DNA of 40,947 bases from Chara braunii (GCA_003427395.1 BFEA01000458.1:1149965-1190911), one strand, 5' to 3'; counted from the stretch's first letter, positions 29,330-39,060 are shown. Notes: generated by a model not told the origin, from the letters alone. Numbers and translations: made by a program.

Positions 29330-30620
29330 AAATCCGCATATTTTGCGGATTTGGGGTCGCCGTGTGAGGGCATGCTCACACGGAAAATATGCGGATTTGG
29401 GAAGGGCCCGTGTGACGTACCTTACCCCGCGGCTTCCCAGACCGCTGACAAATGGGCACAGGAATAAAACATTTATGAATTTGGGAGTTCCGTGTGACTG
29501 ACCTTTTCCCCTTTTGGGGGGGATTTTGGGAATATAGATCCCCGTGTGAGTATGCCCCAAGTGACCGCAAAATCTCTTGCCCCGAGGCTTCCCACGCCGC
29601 TGACAACTGGGCGCAAGAATAATACATTTGTGAATTTGATAGATCCGTGTGTCCGGCCTTTTCCATTTTTTTTTTGGATTTTGGAAATATACACCGGGGC
29701 CAAAAGTCTGAAAAAATTGAAGTATTATGGTTCGCTTTTTTTGAGGCATTTCATCCCCGTCTGGTCACACAGGAGGACTTAATCCAGAAATGACAAAGTT
29801 GGGAACCTGATACTTTGCACTCAGAGTAAGTGCCCCCGGCCACACGGGCGAGGACCAAACAAAAAGATGGATTTTTTTTTTTTTCCCCATGCCATTATAC
29901 ACATGTGGGCCTTCGCTACAATGTTAATATTTATGGTTGCACTTCCAGTTGTTTGGCGGGCTATCTTCTTCGTCTACAATTTCCTTCAATTCGCGAACCG
30001 TCAAAAAACAAAAACGAAAGGTAATTTAAGACCACCTTTGGAGGTGGTCTCAAAAAGGGTCCTCCGCGGCCCGGCAGGCCGCTGACAAAAGGTTTACCGT
30101 TTGAGGCATTTGGGTAGCGGACCTTTCCAGTGTGACCCGAAAACTGACTCAAATTTCGAGATTTAGGGTCTTTTGGTCCTCGTGTGAGTATGCCCTGAGT
30201 TAGGAGTAAGGGCATACTCACACTGCGACCCCAAATCCGCAAAATATGCGGTTTTGTGAAAGGCCGATTTGAAGTTTTGGGCATGGTTCATGTCCCACTG
30301 CTCTACCTTTTCAGGTGGGACAAGATCACAACCATCTGGAGAAATGGGGATTTGGTACTTGGCTGGTCACACGGCCCCATCCACAAATTGTGCAAGAACT
30401 TTTGTGAATGATTTTTTGCCAATTTTTGAAGAAAATGCAAAAAACAAAAAGGCATTTGGAGGTGACCGCAACATCCCTTGCCCCGCGGCTTCCCAGGCCG
30501 CTGACAAAAGGGCACAAGAATAGCACATTTGCGAATTTGGTAGATCCATGTGACTGGCCTTTTCCCTTTTGGGGGGGGATTTTGGGAATATAGGTCCCTG
30601 TGTGAGTATGCCCTAAGTGG
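29330..30620. repeat. Complex repeat family, about 145 bp, four units, with palindromes
   Basis: The phrases GCGGCTTCCCAGRCCGCTGAC, then GTAGATCCRTGTGACTGGCC, a GGGGGATTTTGGGAATATA run and GTGTGAGTATGCCC recur at about 29426-29570, 29578-29700 (3' truncated), 30062-30196 (diverged) and 30480-30617. Palindromes punctuate the array: CCAAATCCGCA/TGCGGATTTGG near 29331-29357, CCGTGTGAG/CTCACACGG near 29362-29385, AGACCACCT/AGGTGGTCT with loop TTGG at 30029-30050, and a perfect 15-bp stem at 30182-30196/30209-30223 built from GTGTGAGTATGCCCT. Minus-strand open frames repeat similar peptides but in different frames, so coding is unlikely. Confidence 0.65.
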
Positions 30621-31739
30621 AGTGATACTTCATTTTTCAAGAGTTCTAGACCTCTGAGAGCTCTAGAAGCACTCACAATTTTTTTCGTGAGTTTAGTGTA
30701 GTGGAGCGAAAACCAATATCTTCCTCTTCTCATTTCTTTCCATTTCCGTCGACAAATGGGGTCCTGAGTAAGTAGTTTGGGGAAATAAGATCCTTGTATG
30801 ACTATGGGCATCCAATGGCGACCAAGGAGGGCTGATGGAATTCAAAATGGAGCGCAAGGCGGCAGTGCTGCTGTGAGCACTGCTGGCTCTAGCGAATGTC
30901 GCGTGCGCTGCTGCCGTGGACACTGTCCTAGTGCCACGTGAGGGCGGGCGCTGCGCTGGCACATGCGCTGAACTGTCGTGGGCACTGTTTGAGTGAAATG
31001 GTGTGAGGCAGATATGGTCGTAGTCTTCCTACAGTCCAACGTTTCGCGTACATGTGGGGACCAGAGGCGCTTGATCACACCACGTCACAGGCTGACGTGG
31101 CACACGATCTAGCTTGTGGGATTTCCACGAGTTCCACATTGAAGCTCCATTAACGCAGCTGCATTCTTGCACGTGGTATAGAGCCTTGGGGATGTTGGCT
31201 ACGTCCACGCCGGTGGAGACGGGTGGAGTTAGCCCTTGGTTAACCAAAGTGCGAGGGTTGTCATACAATTGGAGTGTGTGGAGGGAGATCATCAGGGAGC
31301 TATTCGTCAGCATCATCACAACGCTGGCCATCATTATCAACAGGGAGGTCATCATTAGGGAAGCTGATTTTCGTCAGGTTATTTCCTTGTCACAGTATTT
31401 GTTTTGTATCATTGTTTTGTGTCATTGTTATCAAAAACTGGGAATTAAAAATAAAAAAACGAAAACAAACAAACAAAAAACATAAAATTTGACCCCCAAA
31501 CCCTAACTTCAGCTTTGAACCCGTTGACCAAGGAGCTGAAAGTGGGGGTCCCTGTTAAACCACCGGTACCTTTCCCATACGTCATTCGCGGCCACTGCGC
31601 CGGCCCTAAAATCGCGAGAGGCCGCCAATTCAATTTATCGGCGGGCGCCCTTCCATTTCATGCCCCAGTGCTTTACCCAGCGCCCCTCTTAAAAAATAGC
31701 TGGGAAAGGTACTGGTGTTTTAACCAGTTGTGCTCTCTT
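30621..31739. other. Mostly unassigned, weak LRR-like trace
   Basis: A minus-strand frame (31355-31029) contains SLHTLQLYDNP, which resembles one leucine-rich-repeat strand, but nothing else supports a gene. A stem CCACGTCA/TGACGTGG with loop CAGGC lies at 31080-31100. Confidence 0.25.
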
Positions 31740-32960
31740 TACCCTTGTCCACCATTCCCTCAACCTCTTTGTCCATTTCACCTGCCTCTGCCTCTTCCTT
31801 GACCATATCCTTTATCTCCTGACCATCCTTACTTTTTGCCTACCACTTTCCACTGCATTGGCTCCCCGAATAGCTTTCGCCATGCCACAAGCTATCATAG
31901 TGACCTCTCTGGTTTCGGGCTCGCCAAACGCCCTGATATGAAACCATCCGATTACGTCCTTGCCATTCACCACCTTGGATTACCCCTTCCAGCACCCCCC
32001 GACACTTGTAATTTTGGTTCAAGCCCCATTGTGATGGTCATCCTCCAAACTATTTATTGTCACAGCTCGGCTATGCAATAACTTGTCAGGCGCCTCCTCC
32101 TTGGGCGGGTTGTCGCTTGTATGAGCCTTCCCCTTCTATAGCTTAGTTTCTTATACCTTTCACTAACACCTTCGTCGACTTAGGCTCTTCTTCTTCATCG
32201 TCGACATCATCTTCCTTTTCATCCCTTGCCTTTCCCCTCCTCTACTTTGTAGCTATGCCACGTTCATATGACCCTTCCTGCCCAGCATTTTGACATTCGA
32301 CAAATTCTTATTTTTTTCTTCCATGGCATTTCCCCTTGTGCCTCATCCGAGTCTTTTGTCGACTCGTTCTGCTCAGACTACGCGAACTATATACCGAAAT
32401 AATGCATATCGCTGGCTTTTCAATAACCTTGAGATCCGGCATGCTACTTTCTAAAATTTTGTTAAAAATGCCCCAACCGTTGCGAAATCCTCCCTATCCA
32501 CTTTCATCACGTCCTCTATCATGAGCGAAGCATTGCCAAGATAATACTCTCTCTACATCTCCTCTTTAGAATCCTCCCACCTCCCATTTGCTTTCTTAAT
32601 CACTTCCGTAACTTCCGGGACAAGCTCCCTCTTAGACATATTTTGAGACCGCCTCAAAAATTTTACAATCCTTCATTCTTGTGGTGAAGAAACTACCAGC
32701 TCAACACATCTCTAAAAAGGATCACAACACCTATTCTACTCTCCTTTAAACAAAGAGGGCTCTAGCCTTTGTATCCTTGATCCTCTGATTGCTCTTCCTT
32801 CCATCGCTTGTTCTCGTCTACTCTATATCATTAAGCATGTTATTCCCTTGTAGCTCACCCCTTTCGAAGGGTCCCGAGTGATCAAACTTCTTCTTCCAAA
32901 GACATAAGTCATTATCCTATCCCTCGACTTACACAGCTTACATTTCATTGTCTCATTTTG
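31740..32960 (-). pseudogene. Degenerate minus-strand coding relic, possibly retroelement gag
   Basis: No long open frame survives, but the minus strand reads as consistent protein between stops. From M at 32639: MSKRELVPEVTEVIKKANGR, WEDSKEEM, stop (TAG 32553-32555), REYYLGNASLMIEDVMKVDR, FATVGAFLTKF. Further on (about 32300-32170): QEGSYERGIATK, stop, then an acidic EDDVDDEEEEPK run. About 31985-31830: VVNGKDVIGWFHIRAFGEPE and MIACGMAKAIRGANAVES, then after a frameshift MVKEEAEAGEMDKEVEGMV. The helical WEDSKEEM to FLTKF segment reminds me of plant retrotransposon Gag, but I cannot name the family. Synonymous-looking continuity across about 1.2 kb makes chance unlikely. Confidence 0.45.
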
Positions 32961-33266
32961 TCATTCAGCCTGGAGTCTGAACAACACCCCAGTTCGTTTA
33001 CTACGGTAGGGACCTCAGTACGCAGCCGAGAACCCCGAACGCAGCCCCACTTATCGAACGCATCGAACCTTCGCATGCGTGCCCAGTCGAACGATACGCC
33101 GATACTCTGGACCACAACATGCATGTGTTGGCAATTCAAATTCATTTTGAGCATTTCCGATGCGCCGGCTATATGCGCCGGCTATACCTCTGACGCTCCC
33201 CTACTGTTGCCGTGCTCGCCACACTCCTGCCCGTCTGATGCCTATTTAAAAGTGTGATGTCATGAT

Positions 33267-33370
33267 GTGTTTTGGAAGAACACCTATTTAAAGGTCAACA
33301 ACAGGTAAGTTTCTGACGATCCATTGGTTTGTTGTGGAAAATCAATGTCTTAGTCGTTCTTCCAAAATAC
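33267..33370. repeat. Small foldback, MITE-like
   Basis: TTTTGGAAGAAC (33270-33281) and GTTCTTCCAAAA (33356-33367) are perfect 12-bp inverted repeats, extendable by GT at the outer ends with one mismatch. They enclose about 74 bases. No target duplication is evident. Confidence 0.4.
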
Positions 33371-33377
33371 ATTACTT

Positions 33378-34166
33378 TCATAAAATGTATATAATAAAAA
33401 TTATAAAAGCAGTCCGTCGCTCAGGGTGATCCTGCTTTGCAGATGGTGAGGTAGTTCCATTGCCGGAAAAAGGGCGAATGTCCTCCCTCTCACTCGTCTC
33501 CTCTGCCAGTCGTGCTACGGATTCGGCGGTGGTTTTGCTACACGCTGGTTTACCACTGCTTGTTACCCGGGTTTTGCAGCAATTACCATTTCCACCGCGT
33601 GTTATTACGGTTTTGCAGCAATTACCATGGTGTTGTGTTACTAGGCTTTTGTAGCAATTACCATGATGTTGTGTTACTCGGGTTTTGCAGCAGTTACCAT
33701 TTTCACGGGGTGTTATTAGGGTTTTGCAGCAATTACCATGGTGTTTGTGGCGGTGATTAGTGGTGGTCTTGTTTTTCGGGCTTGGCCGGGAACGCCTTGC
33801 CCGGAGATGGGCCCACCTACCTTCGTAAGGCGGCCGGCCGGTTTCCTGGCTTTTGTAATTTAAAAAAAAGAATACAAGAGAAAGAGAATACGTGTCTGCA
33901 TTATTACAACAATTGTCTACAACAAACTTTTCTTTCAGCTTTTTCTGACAAGTTTTTTTTTTTTCTTCAAAAAATGGTAAAAACAAATACCCCATTTTGG
34001 ACCCTGGATATCCTTCACCAGGCGGCTCCCTCAGGCTGGCATTAACTGGTTGGCTGGCAGAACCGGATATCGCAAGGACACCCAGATATCCGGCTATGGG
34101 GGAAAAATACATCCGCACTGTGAGGCTTTCGTACTTTTGCCACCAACCATGTACCCACCGCAACAA
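33378..34166 (-). CDS. Possible Cys-repeat protein containing the minisatellite
   Basis: A 262-codon open frame starting at 34166 and ending at 33378. Residues 1-140 have no recognised motif (a Lys-rich EEKKKTCQKKLKEK patch lies mid-way). About residues 142-215 are five to six NCCKT repeats, followed by a Ser/Thr/Glu-rich tail and a hydrophobic terminus FIIFIIYIL. I cannot tell it from a chance frame kept open by a multiple-of-three satellite. No promoter or splice evidence decides it. Confidence 0.25.
   Translation of the reverse strand: MLRWVHGWWQKYESLTVRMYFSPIAGYLGVLAISGSASQPVNASLREPPGEGYPGSKMGYLFLPFFEEKKKTCQKKLKEKFVVDNCCNNADTYSLSLVFFFLNYKSQETGRPPYEGRWAHLRARRSRPSPKNKTTTNHRHKHHGNCCKTLITPRENGNCCKTRVTQHHGNCYKSLVTQHHGNCCKTVITRGGNGNCCKTRVTSSGKPACSKTTAESVARLAEETSEREDIRPFSGNGTTSPSAKQDHPERRTAFIIFIIYIL
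33531..33752. repeat. Minisatellite of 36/39 bp, frame-preserving on both strands
   Basis: TTTTGCAGCAATTACCAT recurs about six times with spacings of 39, 36, 36 and 39 bases, all multiples of three. On the minus strand it encodes units of 12 or 13 residues around HGNCCKT or NGNCCKT; on the plus strand around FCSNYHGVVLL. Confidence 0.8.
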
Positions 34167-34610
34167 TTCTGTTTCATGTCTCCTTTCTCCTTTGCGATTT
34201 TACTTCTCTAACCACCACTGCCCCTAAAGCTATTTTAAAGATTCCATTGGTTTTCCCGACCCTAGAGCACTAAGCCAGAAGTTATGGGTCTACCAGGTCC
34301 AGCAAGAATAAAAAATGCGTACTATGTCTGATCACCAGAAGGTTTTCGTGATCCCACGTTGGCTTTTTTTTTTTTTTTTTTTTTTTGCCCCCCACCTTGT
34401 GCATATTTCTCATGAACAGATCAGCAGTCTATCTCTCTCTGAAAATTGATGCTCGCCAAAGGCAACACATTCACACTTTTGTGCACTGGTGTCCCCGCCC
34501 CCTCGCGCCCCACCTTTGTTCAGGCCGCAGCTAGCGCGGAACCTGCTGCACCCTCTGCATTTCATTGGGCGCAGCAGTGGTGGTGCCTGATCAGGCCATC
34601 GAAAACTGCT

Positions 34611-34855
34611 TTTTTTTTTTCTTTTTTTTTTTTTTCTGCCTTCTCCTCGTCTGGGGACAGCCATATATTTTTCTCTCACCTCACCCATATTTATCAACTG
34701 GCGTTCCCAACCTACCTATGTCGCCGAGGCTGCCCCTGGTCACCCATATTTTTTTCTCACCTCACCCATGTCATGGAACATATCGTTCTTTCACGACCTA
34801 CCTACCACTACACGAAAATGCCGAACATCCGTGTGACCAGGGGCAGCCTCGGTAT
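34611..34855 (-). mobile_element. A-tailed retroposon copy, minus strand
   Basis: In reverse complement this segment matches 37120-37300: both share GGGGACAGCCA-GA-ATTTTTCTC, CTCACCTCACCCATATTT, AACTGGCGTTC, GGAACATAT and CCTACCTACCACTA. Both end in an A-tail, here the T-runs at 34611-34620 and 34622-34635. An about 60-base internal duplication (CTCACCTCACCCAT at about 34673 and 34757) is unique to this copy. Confidence 0.6.
34724..34852. repeat. Perfect 20-bp inverted repeat
   Basis: CCGAGGCTGCCCCTGGTCAC at 34724-34743 is exactly reverse-complementary to 34833-34852, 89 bases away. It lies inside the retroposon copy and is absent from the copy at 37 kb. Confidence 0.85.
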
Positions 34856-35269
34856 GCTCCTTAGAAAATAATAAATGGTGGCCCAACTGCCGATTGTCAG
34901 ATCCTCATCACATCACTTGGAGGCTCGAACCGCCATATCTTTGATGAAGCTGCCAGCCGCAACAAAGGTTTAGGATGATGTCAGCCTCTCGATGGGAGAT
35001 CTCTGGTTTAAGAAAAACAGGTTTTGAGGCTCTTGTAGGTAAGAGTTCACATTCCAACTGTGTCTTCAAAGTTCAAACCATAACCATATTCATCGCCAAT
35101 CAGTGGCAATGATGGGCAATCACATTTCCACAACATGCAGATTTTGTTTTATATTTTTTTTTAGATATATATTTTTTCCCTTTTCCCATCACTGACTGTT
35201 TTCCTTTTCACACTTTGCACAATGGTTTTTCTTTAAAGGGCACAATGTTTTTTTTAATCCCCTTTTCTT
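34856..35269. other. Unassigned stretch
   Basis: AT-rich with T-runs; no gene or repeat recognised. Confidence 0.4.
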
Positions 35270-35600
35270 CTTTTTTTTTTCCCTCGGTATTTGTTTGTAG
35301 ACTGAAATACTTGTTTTTTTTTTCTTCTGCATTTCGAAACTGAACTGCCTTGTTTTTTTTTCCCTCTGCATCTGTAAACTACTTTCTCCTCTCAGAGCAG
35401 AGAGGGGACTATGTTTCTTTTCTCGGTATTTGTAGAGACTTCTGCATTTCTAAACTGAACTAATTTTGTTTTTTCCCTCTGCATCTGTAAACTACTTTCT
35501 CTTCTCAGAGCAGAGAGGGAACTATGTTTCTTCTCTCTGTATTTGTAGGGACTGCTTTGTTTCTTCTCTCTGTATTTGTAGGGACTGCTTTCGCCTCTGG
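35270..35600. repeat. Nested minisatellite, about 113 bp and 36 bp periods
   Basis: CCCTCTGCATCTGTAAACTA occurs at about 35362 and 35475, and GAGCAGAGAGG follows each. TGTTTCTTCTCTCTGTATTTG and GTAGGGACTGCT repeat at a 36-base period between about 35524 and 35590. CCTCTC/GAGAGG can form a stem around AGAGCA. The minus-strand frame 35694-35392 reads SSPYKYREKK repeats from the 36-bp units. Confidence 0.7.
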
Positions 35601-35738
35601 CAGCAGAGCTACGTTGTCTGCGCTTCTTCAGATTTTCTTCTAAAGGAACGACATCCGCTGTGGCTTGCAAACATATTCTTTTTTTCGACTCCAAAGTTTG
35701 CTGACAAAATCATCTTTTCACTCCAAAGTTCGAACTAC

Positions 35739-36121
35739 CTTTTCCCGTGCCGTCTGACATCATTGCAATGCGTTCGGTAAATGCGGACGATGACGTTGCA
35801 ATGCCACCAACGATCCTTGCTGTGGCAAGACGTGAAAAGGAACGCTTGCCCCCGGGAGTGGCAAGGCCACTTCTCTCTGCCAATCTCTCCTTCCGCTGAC
35901 TGCTCTTATCGTCGCCGCTGCCATCGACAACAACCCCTTTCCGCCCATTGCACGCTTGGCAGGGAACGCGGCCCTTTCCGCTGCACGCGGGACAGTCATT
36001 ACTTGACCTGGAAGATGGCAAGACTGATGCAACCCCTCCCCGATTCCTCCTCGTTCCTCCCCTACACTTCCTGCAGGGTAAAGAGCCGGAGCCTCCACAA
36101 CCTTCACATAGGCCAAGCGCC
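35739..36121 (-). CDS. DnaJ-type zinc-finger protein, Cys-rich exon
   Basis: The minus strand reads ALGLCEGCGGSGSLPCRKCR, GG, a linker of about 20 residues, then NDCPACSGKGRVPCQACNGR, KG. These are four CxxCxG-type motifs arranged in two pairs with identical spacing (11 codons between pair members; Cys codons start at 36108, 36075, 35994 and 35961, all one frame). This is the zinc-binding module of DnaJ-like chaperones and of plant BSD2/LQY1-type plastid proteins, which act in thiol or folding steps. A pyrimidine-rich acceptor TTTCTGTCCTGTAAAAG precedes 36121, and AAAAG/GTAGTT is a possible donor at 35739; otherwise the frame runs to a stop at 35710. Its phase fits the transmembrane exon at 37930-38097. 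After KG the sequence becomes Ser/Arg-rich with no motif, so the real exon end may be earlier. No J domain is seen. Confidence 0.75.
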
Positions 36122-36189
36122 CTTTTACAGGACAGAAAAGAAGTTGCAGCACAACAAGCGTGTCAGGAAGGCAGCATACACCCACAAAG

Positions 36190-36278
<89 letters not shown>

Positions 36279-36279
36279 N

Positions 36280-36344
<65 letters not shown>
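36190..36344. repeat. (GA)n microsatellite with an N inside the intron
   Basis: About 155 bases of pure GA, interrupted by one N at 36279 where the repeat phase flips (GAGNAGAG). True length is probably unresolved. It sits in the intron just before the zinc-finger exon's acceptor. Confidence 0.95.
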
Positions 36345-36346
<2 letters not shown>

Positions 36347-36679
36347 CACATCCAGATCCAGGGGAAATTGAGTACAAGTAGCAAAAACTATTCGCACAGC
36401 ATTTGTCTGGCTGTTCATGAACTACCGTGACGCAGAATGCTGCGGAATGCAACTACTGTCAGCGTTGCCAGACAAAATTGCCTCCCTTGGGAATAAAAAG
36501 GTGCATCCGATAGGAGGATGCAAGAAACACAGCTGCTGACCCTACTAAGGTTGGACGGTGATGCTGATCACCCACGCTGATCATGGGCCTCTCACTATTG
36601 AACCCACGGTCTCAGTCAATGAACAAACATCAGACAAATGCAAAGAAAATAGACAGACGGAGAGGAAAACAGAATTGAC

Positions 36680-37300
36680 ATCCAGCGGCCTAGCTCAATT
36701 GGTTAGCAATACAAGCGGCATTCAGGAGGTCGTGGGTTCAATCTCCATGGCCGCATGTGGCACTCTTCGCTGCCAACCAGCTGAGATAGTGAGCTGGATC
36801 CTCCCAGTCGGTATCAGTAAGGTCTTCAGTGAACACGGGTGTGAGCGCACGTGTGAGTGGGTTGAGTGTGGTGTGTGGGAGAGTGTTGGCTTTTTTCAGA
36901 CACTACCATTACTCGATGGGGGTAGGGGAAGAATCAGAAGATGAGAACGGAGGCACAGTTAACTGGCAAAAAAATGCTTGGTCCTTGTGTTAGCCGGGCA
37001 CCCACCAGCGGCCCCAACCCTGCACCCTAAAACGCGAGGGTAAAGGGGCAAACATGCCCGTTACCTCTCTCCAGTGAGAGAGAGGCAACCTCCTCCCTTC
37101 ACCGAAGAGAGGAAGCTATGCTTGCAGGGGTCCCCTGTATAGCCTTAGCAGTAGTGGTAGGTAGGTAGGAAATGATGAAATAGATATGTTCCACGATGAC
37201 ATGACAGAACGCCAGTTAACAAATATGGGTGAGGTGAGAGAAAAATCTCTGGCTGTCCCCCGATGACGAGAAGGCAGCCTTAAAAAAAAAAAAAAAAAAA
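36680..37300 (+). mobile_element. tRNA-headed, A-tailed retroposon in the intron
   Basis: TAGCTCAATTGG (36691-36702) matches an A box and GGTTCAATCTCC (36735-36746) a B box at normal tRNA spacing. About 550 bases downstream an A-run (37280-37299) ends the unit. The last 180 bases are shared with the copy at 34611-34855. It may be one long SINE or a tRNA-headed SINE next to a second retroposon. It is antisense to the host gene. Confidence 0.55.
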
Positions 37301-37384
37301 AAGATTTGACACACGAAAACAGAAATAAATTTAATAAACCTTCACTGCCCACCCTGTCCCTGAATGATACACCTATCGTGACAC

Positions 37385-37632
37385 ATGTAAGAGCCATTGA
37401 CTCACCCTCAGATCATGAGTTCAAACCCTCATGGACACACCTCCCTCCCTTCAACCACCAGTACATGCAACATGCGAGCTATAGGCCATGGGGCCCTTTC
37501 AGAGGCCGGCCCGCCGCCGATTTGTTTTATCTACGGCGCGGGACCCTCCAGAATTTTAGGAGAGGCTCAATCGGGTTGTCAACTTGGACGGGGCCATGTA
37601 CTGGTGCTTTAAAAAAAAAAAGAAAAAAAAAA
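37385..37632 (+). mobile_element. SINE-like retroposon, 250 bp
   Basis: The T-arm-like ATGAG/CTCAT around TTCAAACC at 37415-37432 gives a B-box signature, and an A-rich tail (37610-37632) closes the unit. The body contains GCCATGGGGCCC and a GGCCGGCCCGCC run. The A box is poorly preserved. Confidence 0.45.
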
Positions 37633-37724
37633 GCACAAAGCAGCACACACATCCACCCGAGGGAGTGGTTTCCTGTTGGGTGAATGAAAAATCGCGATTC
37701 ACCTTCATCGCTCGCTCCCTGCGA

Positions 37725-37820
37725 CCGTCGGCCAAAACAGGTTACGAGCTCAAATCGTATCCAATCTACTGATTCCATAATGTTAGCCGGCTATCACCTT
37801 TTTAAATAAATGAATAAAAG
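37725..37820 (+). repeat. Possible second SINE fragment
   Basis: TACGA/TCGTA encloses a 7-base GCTCAAA loop (37743-37759), mimicking a tRNA T arm. The sequence ends in AAATAAATGAATAAAAGAAG. Confidence 0.3.
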
Positions 37821-37837
37821 AAGACAGTAGCAGTTAA

Positions 37838-37905
37838 AATAAACAAACAAACGCATTAAAACCAACAAACAAACAGAAACAAACTTAAACAAAACAAATA
37901 ATATA
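37838..37905. repeat. (AAAC)n microsatellite
   Basis: Interrupted AAAC/CAAA repeats inside the intron. Confidence 0.8.
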
Positions 37906-37929
37906 CAAAATAAGCCGGTAAAACGTTAC

Positions 37930-38097
37930 CTGCGTTGGGACCTTGCCACAAACGAGTCGATTCGATTGGCGTTCAACGCGGAGGCCGCCAAGAGCACGCC
38001 GACGACGATGCCAGCAACTTCGTTTGACGTCCATGGGTAGATGCCCAATGATTCCACACCCGGAAGGACGGGAGGCATTGGGGGATGTGGGTGGTGC
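37930..38097 (-). CDS. DnaJ-type zinc-finger protein, transmembrane exon
   Basis: Between the acceptor CTTTCATCGTCTGGCAG and the strong donor CGCAG/GTAACG lie 168 bases, open in one frame. They read a Pro-rich start (HHPHPPMPPVLPGVES), then EVAGIVVGVLLAASALNANR, a single hydrophobic span, and IDSFVARSQR. The exon ends with two bases of a codon. The next exon starts with one base, completing Arg and leading into RALGLCEGC. A membrane span directly before the zinc module is the layout of plastid-membrane DnaJ-like proteins such as LQY1. The intron 37929-36122 (1,808 bases) is GT-AG. Upstream transit-peptide exons were not identified; the frame continues open to 38555, but that part has the composition of intron sequence. 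Confidence 0.65.
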
Positions 38098-38199
38098 CTG
38101 CCAGACGATGAAAGAACGTACTGACGTTTGTGGAGAACGACAAATGCTGTGAAAATGCAAAATTGCCAAAAAAGAAAATTCACCGAGATGAAAACCAAA

Positions 38200-39060
38200 A
38201 TCCAAACAGAGACTGTCGATATGATGTCTGGACTTGAACGGCTGTTTGCAATCAGATCAACGGCTGCTAGAGAACAACGACGAGTGAACTGCGGAGGTAT
38301 TCCTGAAGCAGGCCAAAGCAGTGGACAGCTGTAGACCGACAGAAGACACAGCTGCGATAACAGCCAATGACGATTATGACACGTCAATGCAGCAACCGGG
38401 TGAAGACGACGAGGTGTCCACCACGACGTCGGCAAAACGCCGAATGTGAAACTGAAGAGGCAGCCGAGCTGATAAGCTCTGCACGACAGACGAGGAGGGG
38501 ACGCAAAGCGCAAAAGAGGAAGATGGTCAGAGCACCTCGCTGCCACAGTCATCAAGTGTCTGGAAAGGATACGAAAACAACAGGAAACAGGTCACAGCAA
38601 CAGGAAATGGCGATGAGTTGAAGGTGCTCAGCCCTTGTTTCAATTTGATTTGATGATAATAACGTCAGGAGAAAGGATGAGAGGAAGATGCGCAGAAGAG
38701 AGCGATGAGATTTCGTGAAAGCGATGGTGAAGGATCTGAGAATGTACCCAGAGAAGACATTCCTCCCGTGTGAAAAACAATTGATGACCAGTACAACGAT
38801 AACAACATGTTGTCCTTCCACGAAGACAAACAGAACACAGGCCCACAAAAAGGAACACAGGGGTTCAACTTAACGATCCCCTGCACAAATAAACACACAC
38901 ACAACATGTTGCCCTTCCACAAAGACAAAAGCACACGCACAGTGAATCAAGTGAGACAAAGGCGACGGACCAAAAAACAGAAAGTGAGTCCAAGGGGAAA
39001 ATAGGCACAGAAGACATCTTTCGCAACGTCACTAGCATAAAAAACTCTTGAAGAATCACA
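38200..39060. other. Unassigned, upstream of the zinc-finger gene
   Basis: Should contain the 5' exons or promoter of the minus-strand gene, but I could not identify them. A candidate start at 38555 (MMTVAARCSDHLPLLRFASP on the minus strand) is Arg/Ser-rich like a plastid transit peptide; this is only suggestive. ACAACATGTTG-CCTTCCACRAAGACAAA occurs twice (about 38804 and 38902). Confidence 0.3.

Noticed and set aside
29270-30811. Minus-strand frames with repeated HTHTG-IYIPKIPP-type peptides.
   Set aside because: Different repeat units carry them in different frames within one open frame, which argues against coding.
31029-31355. Leucine-rich-repeat receptor exon.
   Set aside because: Only one strand-like segment fits; no second repeat, kinase or splice sites.
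35760-36452. Leu/Ser and Arg/Glu frames over the GA tract, up to 230 codons.
   Set aside because: Microsatellite translation. The real coding signal at 35739-36121 is in a different frame with the Cys motifs.
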